A stretch of 64,000 nt of DNA. Source: Xylona heveae TC161 (lineage: Eukaryota; Ascomycota; Xylonomycetes; Xylonales; Xylonaceae). The DNA is taken from contig NW_017264195.1 of NCBI RefSeq assembly GCF_001619985.1, positions 1,860,001-1,924,000 of the forward strand, in the 5' to 3' direction. Shown here piece after piece: positions 56,621-64,000 of this stretch. A model generated the notes under the pieces. The model was not told where the DNA came from. It did not search any database and was given only the letters and a program-made list of their open reading frames with translations. Position 1 is the stretch's first letter; the number at the start of each line of letters is the position of its first letter. Made by a program: the position numbers and the translations under genes.

Positions 56621-57650
56621 CTTGAGGAACAAGCAATCTCAGGAAATCTAGAAATGAGTAAAGATTGAACAATGGGTATGATGTTGAGGAAAGAAGAAGA
56701 AGAAGAAGAAGAAAGGCAGAAGGGGAGGAGGGGTGATGAGATATTTGTTGGAGGCTAGAAATGATAGTGGTCAGTGCCCGTATAGTATAGAGGTAAGTGG
56801 GGTGGTTTCGCAGTTTGGCTGATTTATTATTGTTGGTGGGGTCATTTTTCTCTCTTTCGGCGACAAGAAACACCGCATAACTCCAGGTACCTTAGCTTGC
56901 CTACCGTCAGGCACCTTAGCTAAAGTAGATACCGAAAGTCACTGCTGAGCTCACTCCTCCCAAAAGGAAAAAAAGTGGGAGAAAAAGTCTCTCTCTTTCT
57001 CTCTCCAACCGACGTCACCAACGGATGATCTGACCTTTCGTTCGTCCTGATAAAAAAAAAAGTCTCTTGATCTGTCCACCACTTGCCCCCGGAAACTAAT
57101 TTGTCCAATGACAATCCTTCCCCTGACCGTATGATTGTCTAAACATGAGATCCGCCTTTGTTTCCACGGCTTCTGGCCATCCTCCATCCCCTGTCCCCTG
57201 TTCCTTCAGGCACCAGTCTGCGCCAGAGCAGTTACGCCTCGCGTCTATCGGACCCCAATCGACGGTTTGTTGCCTTTGACCGTGCCTCGGTGCTAGGCCA
57301 GTAATAACCTAACTCTTCTCGACATCAACGTCTTTTGTAGACCAAGCAATACCTTCAAATTCTCGTAGCTATCTCTGATCTAAATTGCAGAGCATCTCTG
57401 TAATTCTGTAGTTTCTTGTTCCGCTTGCCTTTGCATGTGTCGTGACTTCCCACCATAATCACTATTACATTCATCGCGGTTCGCCTACCGGAGTAGTTAG
57501 AGCTTTAAACGAAGCTGTGTCTATACACACAATACAGGCTTGCTCCTACGCACCCTCGCACGACAACAGTCCTCTCACCAGGCATATCAACAACTATCCT
57601 CATCCACCCTCTTCAATCTCTCACACTCCTATATCCTAATCCAATAAAAA
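56621..57650. promoter_or_regulatory. Divergent promoter, phosphoglycerate mutase / Med9
   Basis: This 1.03-kb interval holds both start regions. It contains an (AAG)n tract at 56691-56713 in the phosphoglycerate mutase leader, two copies of a CCTTAGCT motif at about 56889-56927 and long pyrimidine-rich stretches. No protein-coding sequence is evident. Confidence 0.6.
56691..56713. repeat. (AAG)n microsatellite in the phosphoglycerate mutase 5' leader
   Basis: About seven AAG units (CTT on the gene's strand) lie 70-95 bp upstream of the start codon, within the pyrimidine-rich leader typical of strongly expressed fungal genes. Confidence 0.8.
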
Positions 57651-58025
57651 ATGGCAGCCCCTCCATCCTCATCCGCACCAACCTCCCCTTCCACTGCGCC
57701 ATCCTCTCGTCTTCCTCCTCCGCAAACATTCGACATCCTCCCGCCTCTGCACGCACTTTTATCGCGTCTCGCTCCGCCTACCACCACTACCGCCGCCGCC
57801 GCGGCCGGCGAGTATGCAGACCAGCCGCCCCTCGAACCGCATCAGTTAGCGGCCGAAGCCTCAGCCATCAAGATCCGTATCCAAAAGGCGCGTGCTGCTG
57901 TGCAGTCGTTGCCTGATATGTCACGGTCCGTGGAGGAGCAGGAAGCGGAGATTAGACAGCTGGAGGAGCGAGTACGAAAGCAGAGAGAAGTACTTACTGG
58001 CCTGAAGGAAAAGGCAGCTTCTTGA
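57651..58025 (+). CDS. med9: Mediator complex subunit 9 (Med9/Cse2), 124 aa
   Basis: A single exon begins MAAPPSSSAPTSPSTAPSSR after an AAAA stretch. The first 65 residues are Pro/Ser/Thr/Ala-rich, but TFDILPPLHALLSRLAPP near residue 26 is the short conserved Med9 helix. The C-terminal half (AAEASAIKIRIQKARAAVQS ... EEQEAEIRQLEERVRKQREV) is a coiled coil as in the Med9 family, which lies in the middle module of Mediator, the nuclear bridge between activators and RNA polymerase II. Length and helix order agree with fungal Med9. Intergenic distance to the convergent serine hydroxymethyltransferase is 849 bp. Confidence 0.82.
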   Translation: MAAPPSSSAPTSPSTAPSSRLPPPQTFDILPPLHALLSRLAPPTTTTAAAAAGEYADQPPLEPHQLAAEASAIKIRIQKARAAVQSLPDMSRSVEEQEAEIRQLEERVRKQREVLTGLKEKAAS

Positions 58026-58874
58026 GCAATGCCGGCCTGCTACTCGGAAGATTGGAGAAGGGGGCAGGCTATTTGACCGATTGGACAAAAAAAATAAGCA
58101 TTGCGATACAGACGTGCGGGATTAATAGGTGGGCTATATCTGCGATTTCCCATGAAGCTCTCTGCTGAGACAACAGGCGCCCGTTGATGAGTAAGGTTGT
58201 CTCAAATTAGCTTAAAATCCATTTTACTAGCCTCGCTCTGAAGGCTGAGAGTGCGGGGAATTGAGAAAAGAGGGATAGACTCAGACCTTGTATTCCGGCC
58301 ACGGCTCAAAGAGTCGCCTGCAGTCCAGGAGGTTATCAAAGGACGTGTTCAACATGGCGGTTCCGTCTGACGAGACGCCGGTATTCTCAGAATCGTGGGT
58401 CTCGGAAACAGACAACACATCCACGGTCTTACACCACCAGCACCGCGTTTCGCGCAGAATAAACTTGTGGTTGATTTTAGTCATGATTATCGTAAGGGAA
58501 AACCGGGAAGAGTGGAGTTAATTCTACATTCTACCCATCACAGATATGGGGTTTTCCCCAATCTTGAAGGGCACAGCATGGACATGGAAATTGCAAGAGT
58601 TAGATGCATGTAGATACCCCAGAGGGTTCCTCGTGCTTGTTGAATCTATATTCATACGTCTCCTAGAGACCAATCATCTATACAATATGCATGAAACCCA
58701 TTAACGAAGAGAGGTATACAATCCCGATAAGACTTTTGTTGAACCAGTCCTTGGGTGCTCGTTGAGCCAACACCAGAATAAACAAAACCATTTGAAAAAA
58801 AAAAAAAGTTCAAAGAAAATAAGTTCGTGGATTCAAAGGAAACATCATCAAGATCCGTCGCTCATATAGTGCAT
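58026..58874. other. Convergent intergenic region, Med9 / serine hydroxymethyltransferase
   Basis: This 849-bp region should contain both 3' UTRs. At 58281-58484 a GC-richer patch has open frames on both strands; the minus-strand one contains CWWCKTVDVLSVSETHDSEN and ends LFEPWPEYKV. Neither matches a family I know, so no gene is called. Confidence 0.5.
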
Positions 58875-60514
58875 TTAGCAGGCGGGGCCAATGGGCAGAG
58901 GGAAGGTGGAGGCCCATTGGGAGATCTCCTTGCGGAGAGCAAGGATCTCGGGAACCTGCTCGCTGGCGACCTTGGCCTTGAAGTCCTTGAGCTTGTTGGC
59001 CTCCTTGGGAAGCTTGCTCTGGACATCCTTGCAAATGGCAATGCACTGGTCAATGTACTGAGCGACCTTCTTGAAGTGCTCCTCGCCAAAGCCACGCGAA
59101 GTCATGGCGGGGGCACCGACACGGATACCGCAGGGGGTAAGGGCAGACTTGTCGCCAGGGATCGAGTTCTTGTTGCAGGCAATGTTGACCTGCTCAAGGA
59201 CAGCCTCGACACGAGCACCGTCCAGGGCCTTGGAGCGGAGGTCGACAAGGACCATGTGGCAGTCGGTGCCATCGGCAACAAGCTTGTAGCCAAGGTTCTT
59301 GAACTCGCCCTCGAGGGCCTTGGCGTTCTTGATGACCTGCTGCTGGTACTCCTTGAACTCGGGGGTGTCAGCCTGCTTCAAGGCAACAGCAAGAGCAGTG
59401 ATGGTGTGGTTGTGGGGACCACCCTGGTGACCAGGGAAGACGGAGAAGTTGATGGGACCCTCGAGGTCGTAGAGGACCTCCTTGCCAGTCTTGGCGTCAA
59501 CGCTGCGGATACCCTTGCGGAAGAAGATCATGGCACCACGGGGACCACGGAGAGACTTGTGGGTGGTGGTGGTGACAATGTCGGCGTACTCGAAGGGGGA
59601 GGGGATGACACCGGCGGCAATGAGACCGGAGATGTGGGCCATGTCGACCATGAGGTAAGCGCCGCAGGCGTCAGCAATCTTGCGCATGCGGGCGTAGTCA
59701 ATGTTGCGGCAGTAGGCGGAGGTACCGGCAACGAGGACCTTGGGTCTGTAGAGCAGGGCGTTGGACTCGAGGGCATCGTAGTCAATGATGCCAGTCTCGA
59801 GGTTGACGCGGTAGGGGAGGGTCTCGAAGTAGGTCGAGATGGCAGAGATCCTAGCGGACATTGTTAACTCAAGCTGCTCGACATGACTCAATTGGAGAAG
59901 AATAGGTGGGAAAACGCACTTCTTGGCAGGGGTCTGGTAGCCGTGGGACAAGTGACCACCGTGGGGAAGGTCAAGACCCATGAGACGCTCGTGGGGTCTC
60001 ATGATGGCCTGGTAGACCTGAAGGTTGGCAGGGCTACCACTCAAGCACTGAACGTTGACGCCCCACTTCTGGGGGTCGCAACCGAAAACCTTGAGGGCAC
60101 GAGCCTGGCAGGTCAACTCAATCTGGTCGATGAACTGGTTGCCACCGTAGTATCTGGCACCGGGGTAACCCTCAGAGTACTTGTTGGACATGGGAGTTCC
60201 CAAGGCATCGAAAACGGCACGAGAGGTGATGTTCTCGGAAGCAATGAGGAGAATAGACTCGCGCTGACGCTGGATCTCTTTTTGCTGTTGACATGAACGG
60301 GTCAGAATTGATTCATCTTCGTTTCATTCGTCAATTAGAAAGGTTCATTTATTTACCATGATGTCGGAGATCTCAGGGTCGAGCTCCTTCATGGTCTCCT
60401 CCATGAGCTGTTAATTGTGAGTCAGCCAAGCTTTCAAGCAAATGTTTTTGAGAGGGAGGGGCAATTCCATACCTTCTGGTGGCCCTGGGAGAGAGCATAG
60501 TCGTTGACGGACAT
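58875..60514 (-). CDS. Serine hydroxymethyltransferase, cytosolic type, 477 aa
   Basis: Four exons: 60473-60514, 60357-60407, 59920-60284 and 58875-59850. The introns are 65, 72 and 69 nt; the last keeps an open frame. The start [14 protein letters not shown] has no mitochondrial leader, so the cytosolic form is likely. Family motifs in order: [94 protein letters not shown] and the PLP-binding lysine (about residue 251) in [17 protein letters not shown]. Later come [20 protein letters not shown] and a C-terminal [17 protein letters not shown]. It converts serine and tetrahydrofolate to glycine and methylene-tetrahydrofolate, feeding one-carbon metabolism. Strong codon bias and a long antisense shadow ORF suggest high expression. 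Confidence 0.97.
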
Positions 60515-61420
60515 TGTGAATAGAGTGATTATGAGGAAAACTCAAAAAAACTTCAAGTACAGAAAAGCTAGGGAAAAAGACAATGAGATGAGGAAGGGAG
60601 AAAGGAGTTGAAGAAGAGAAGCAGCAAGAGGAGGGGGTGGGTATGCAATTAGTATCTCCGGGCGAGAAAAACTTTCGAAGAGACAGCAGGCAGAGGGGCA
60701 CCGAGTTCGGGTCTGTCCCACACAAATTACTGCGGCCGCTTTACTCCAATCGGTCTCGCCTCTCGCTCCATCCCCGCGCTACAACTTCTTTTTAAACCCT
60801 TTTAGGGACCCGAGTGATGGTCATTTGCTCTTCCGAAGCTTCCTGCAAATTATACCGAACTATGAGATTCCATCTGATATCCTCATTTGTCACTTGAACA
60901 GAATATCTTGACGTTAGGGCCTGCCAATGATACTTGCAAAATGTTCAATGCAAGATAAAATGACATGGTAGGGAAATCCATTGTGGGCACGGAGTGAAGT
61001 CGACATGCGCTTAGGTAAACGAGTTTCCCACCACCAAGGTTCCTCGCGGGTTGAAGATATAAGATTTGAATTTTAAAACAATTACAGTCACGCCTTTTAC
61101 TTTGCTTGATCGAATATCCATTTTGCGGACTATCAAAATTAAAGGATCGAGTTGTAATGTTGCTTCATTTTACACGCGGCAACGGATGAGAAACCGCGCC
61201 GAAATCCTGTGTCCGGAAGACGAAATATATACAGCAAGGGAAAAGACATGCCCCACCTGACATGATTTCCAACTTCAATCTATTTCCCTAGTGAGATCCT
61301 TTTGAAATGCAAAACTGCAAGACCAAACGCTTGAACGCCATATGAGACGAGAAAAAGGCACGGAAGAAGAAAAACTTTTGCCCAACACGCCGTTCAATGG
61401 CGCAATATCTTTCAAGCCTT
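60515..61420. other. Intergenic region between Rpa34 3' end and serine hydroxymethyltransferase start
   Basis: Both flanking genes are on the minus strand. The right part (61000-61420) should be Rpa34 3' UTR and is AT-rich. The left part (60515-60780) is the serine hydroxymethyltransferase leader, pyrimidine-rich on the coding strand. No further gene is supported. Confidence 0.6.
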
Positions 61421-62698
61421 TCAATGCTTGGAACTCTTCTTCTCCTTTGATTTCGACTTTTCTTCACGCTTCTTCTCCTTGCGTTTCCGCTTGGCCCGCT
61501 CTTCGCTAGTTTCACGTCGTCGCTCATGCTCGTCGGCCTCAGTGTGCTCCTTTCGACCCCGTTCTTCCTTGCTCTCGCCCTCTGCTGAAGGTCGAATTTC
61601 TTTGTCTGACTTGTGCTTGTGCTTGTGTTTTTTTCTCCGCGCCTCCTCGTCCTGGTTGGATGCCGGAAGAACCTGCTCTTCTGACTCTTGAGTGCCATTG
61701 ACCTCGTGGAGTTTTCGCTTTTCTTTCCGCGAGCTGTGATCGGCGCCGGTCGGCATTCTAAACTTTTGCACGGTTACGTCGTCCGCGTCGGCCATTTCAG
61801 TGTCCGAATCTGCGTTGGCTCTAGAGCCGATAGGGAAAAAGCGCATCTTCAGGTCTTCTGGTTGCTGGCGAACGGGCTTCTTCGCGGGCGCCGGGGGGAT
61901 CTCGCTGGCCTTCTCGGGAGAATCCTCAACGGCATGAGGAAGGTTTGGTATCCGGACAAGTTGGTGGAGATGTAATGACTGCGCAACACCATCGCGGACT
62001 AGAAAAAAAAATCAATACATGCGATTTCCATATTGTAGACTATGATCAAACGAAGAAGACACCATACCTAACTGGTAACCGTTCCCGCTGCCGCTGGGTA
62101 CAAGGAGTTTGGTGTTCGACTCCGCTGGGGTTTCATTTATTGAAAAGCCATATTCAGCGCCCTTGTGAGAGAGAACAGACTCTCCCTTCTGCACATTCTC
62201 TAGTGCGACTTCTTTGATAGAATCGATAGGTACGGAGGCGGGTGCAGTGATGTGCCAGATCTGCTTTCCAGCAAGATTGGAAGAAGAGAAAAGACGTGCA
62301 GCCTTTGAAGAAGGGATAGATGCAGTAGGAACAGCTTTGAACCCCTCAGGCGCAGTGAAAACCCTTGGTGGTTGTGCAGGTTTTCTAATAGTAATTGTGA
62401 GCGCATTGAAAATCATGCAGCACAACAAGCATATCACTCACACTACAGATGGGTGATTCTGGCCCTGGCTCCTCTGATTAGGACTCTCATCGCTGCTCTC
62501 AGATTCTGAGGCACTGCTTTCCGAGCCAGAAGAGGAGGCAGATTCGCTTTCACTGGCGCTCTCGCTCGTGGCATCGCTCTCTCCCTCACTCACGTCGACG
62601 ACTTCTTTTTCGCTCCGTGTTGGCTTTTCCTGGGCCTTGACAGCCTCAGAAGCTTTTTGCTCCTTCTTTGAAGGCTTTGATGCTTTGCTCTGAGCCAT
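61421..62698 (-). CDS. rpa34: DNA-directed RNA polymerase I subunit Rpa34 (A34.5) homologue, 383 aa
   Basis: Exons 62442-62698, 62068-62384 and 61421-61998 join in frame, with introns of 57 and 69 nt. The N-terminus MAQSKASKPSKKEQKASEAV is followed by a Ser/Glu-rich acidic stretch. The conserved dimerisation region PPRVFTAPEGFKAVPTASI ... SSNLAGKQIWHITAPASVPI is the A34.5/PAF49 fold that pairs with A49 (TFIIF-like). The last 130 residues are lysine- and glutamate-rich (KKHKHKHKSDKE), as in Rpa34 tails. The dimer with A49 stimulates RNA polymerase I initiation and elongation on rDNA in the nucleolus. The gene shares a 209-bp divergent promoter with Grc3. Confidence 0.88.
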
Positions 62699-62907
62699 TG
62701 CGATTTGAGAGCGCACAATAATAACAAAATGGACAACCGACGACACCAAAGTTTCTGAACTTTTGCACATCGGTTATTCTTTTCTCCGACATCCCTGCCG
62801 AACCAGGAGAAACACCGACCAACTGCGCATATGCGGCCAAACCCGGCAGAATCTGTGATTTTTCCTCACCGCGTTTCATGAGGATGACAACATTCGAGTA
62901 AATCAAG
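62699..62907. promoter_or_regulatory. 209-bp divergent promoter, Rpa34 / Grc3
   Basis: It is the shortest shared promoter in the window and joins two genes of rRNA production, which suggests coordinated expression. No binding site can be named with certainty. Confidence 0.65.
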
Positions 62908-63016
62908 ATGCGTAAGTTTACACTCTCTTCAGATTGCTCTTTTTGAATTTTCTAATACATTCATAGCTCCTCTTAGTGCTGCGGCGGCCATAAAGGCCCG
63001 CCAACAACAAAAGTTA

Positions 63017-63052
<36 letters not shown>

Positions 63053-64000
63053 CAACAACAAAAGCAGGATCCAGCCCCTTCCAATCCGACAACAAATCTG
63101 GACAATGTAGCAAACACTTCCGGCGGTTCCAGAAAGAAGAGAAAGAGAGACACGGCCTCGAAAGCGGAAAAGCAGCCAAAATCCACGATGCGGCAAGCTC
63201 TACGAAATTTCGAATATCCGCCAGCAGAGCCGTCCGACTGGAAACCGATCCTCGCACAACAATCGCAAGTCGTCGAAACACTTGCGCAGTTAAATGGCGG
63301 AAGTGGTACACTCGACGGGCACGTGAACATGTCTGCAAATGCAAATGCAATTGCAGCCAACCCACGACAGGGTTCGTCCGACTCTGACGACGTCGAAGAC
63401 GGCGCGATCCGGCTCTGGGGGGATTCGGAAGATGAGAGTGTCATTGAATCGAGCTCTGAGAGCGAGGAGGACCGGAGGGACCAGATACCCATGTCGCGGG
63501 CGAAACTGCGCAACACTCCACTATCGACCGTGCAGCGCAAGAAAGAAAAGCTTCTTTCTGGAGAACAAACGGGCATCTTGGTTCAACTGCGCCCAGGAGA
63601 CTTTTATACAGCAATTGGGCAATACGATCTGCGAGTGCGAAAAGGCTCAGTGCGGATCCTTGGAGCGGTGCTTACTCAGGGACCGGCTACATATCGAATC
63701 TATGCACCTTCGACACATTCTCTACCGCAGATTGAGTGCATGCGCACCGCGACCATAGCCGCTGAAGTCGAGCTATACCATTGCAAACATACAATGCGGT
63801 CCCTTGGAAAGTTATCGCCCAGATTCGGTCGAATATGGACAGATCAATCTACCACGCTGGCAGGGGCAACGATCGCAGCCTGCTCCTTTACACCCGTATG
63901 TGTCTGAGCGAGCCAATATCCATATCTCGAACATCACCCACGCACACACATAAAGCTAACTAATCTCCATGTAGCTCTACACCTCCGCAGATGATCCTCT
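62908..64000 (+). CDS. grc3: Polynucleotide 5'-hydroxyl kinase Grc3, N-terminal part (runs off the right edge)
   Basis: Exons 62908-62911 (only ATG C), 62967-63895 and 63975 onward; the first 319 residues are in the window. The first intron (GTAAGT...CATAG, 55 nt) interrupts the second codon, giving MPPLSAAAAIKARQQQK. A poly-Gln tract follows (coded at 63008-63070), then a basic nuclear segment (SRKKRKRD) and an acidic region (SDSDDVEDGAIRLWGDSEDE). The Grc3 N-terminal domain follows: LLSGEQTGILVQLRPGDFYT, AIGQYDLRVRKGSVRILGAV, and LYTSADDPL after the next intron. The P-loop kinase domain lies outside. Grc3 with Las1 processes the ITS2 spacer of pre-rRNA by phosphorylating the cut 5' end, and in yeast it also aids RNA polymerase I termination. 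Identity rests on the N-terminal domain only. Confidence 0.85.
63008..63070 (+). repeat. CAG/CAA tract coding poly-Gln in Grc3
   Basis: A run of mainly CAG codons gives about twelve consecutive Gln, flanked by further Gln-rich codons. It is a length-variable coding microsatellite. Confidence 0.85.

Noticed and set aside
58827-59867. 346-codon + strand ORF
   Set aside because: Exact antisense shadow of the serine hydroxymethyltransferase exon; strong codon bias there removes stops on the opposite strand. The translation is Leu/Val/Gly-rich without domains.
1-64000. Secondary metabolite cluster, defence island, mobile or virus-like element
   Set aside because: All recognised genes are housekeeping or structural. 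No transposase, reverse transcriptase, capsid, terminal repeats or synthase domains were seen.

Overview
The window is nuclear DNA of a filamentous ascomycete, most likely Pezizomycotina and probably a Eurotiomycete. Evidence: short introns of 46-244 nt with GTRNGT donors, CTAAC-like branch points and YAG acceptors; compact genes of about 50% GC; a cofactor-independent phosphoglycerate mutase; and a giant leashin (Woronin-body tether) gene, which is specific to Pezizomycotina. No virus-like, LTR or other mobile element, rRNA, tRNA or CRISPR array was found. All exon boundaries are my own splice readings, checked for frame, and were not tested against transcripts.

Left part (1-17 kb). The 5' end of a Srk1/Rck2-type MAPKAP-like kinase runs off the left edge (-). 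A 5.2 kb stretch without a convincing gene follows. Then come an AT-hook protein (-), an Mtc1/DUF5427 protein (+), a small UPF0390/DUF2462 protein (-) and an Mnr2/Alr1-type CorA Mg2+ transporter (-).

Centre (17-37 kb). One minus-strand gene of 19.7 kb encodes a predicted 6492-residue leashin, often annotated as 'involucrin repeat protein'. Almost all of it lies in two very long exons. It carries a Ser/Arg-rich N-terminus, a 12 x 20-residue repeat array, eleven lysine-rich blocks in an acidic linker, and a conserved coiled-coil C-terminus. It is the most striking object in the window.

Right part (38-64 kb). This is a dense run of housekeeping genes, mostly in divergent pairs: CstF-64/Rna15 (-), prohibitin-2 (+), NEDD8/Rub1 (+), elongin A (-), THOC7 (+), tubulin cofactor A (-), a dienelactone-hydrolase-like/SnoaL-like protein (+), arginine methyltransferase Rmt2 (-), a Ras-like GTPase (+), phosphoglycerate mutase (-), Mediator Med9 (+), cytosolic serine hydroxymethyltransferase (-), RNA polymerase I subunit Rpa34 (-) and the start of polynucleotide kinase Grc3 (+), which runs off the right edge.

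How they fit together. Several genes serve RNA polymerase II transcription and mRNA maturation (CstF-64, elongin A, THOC7, Med9). Rpa34 and Grc3 both serve rRNA production and share a 209-bp divergent promoter. No biosynthetic cluster or defence island is visible. The novelty lies in the leashin architecture and in unusual gene structures: a 4-nt first coding exon, a 17-nt microexon, an N-terminally extended NEDD8, and a Ras-like protein without a CaaX box.
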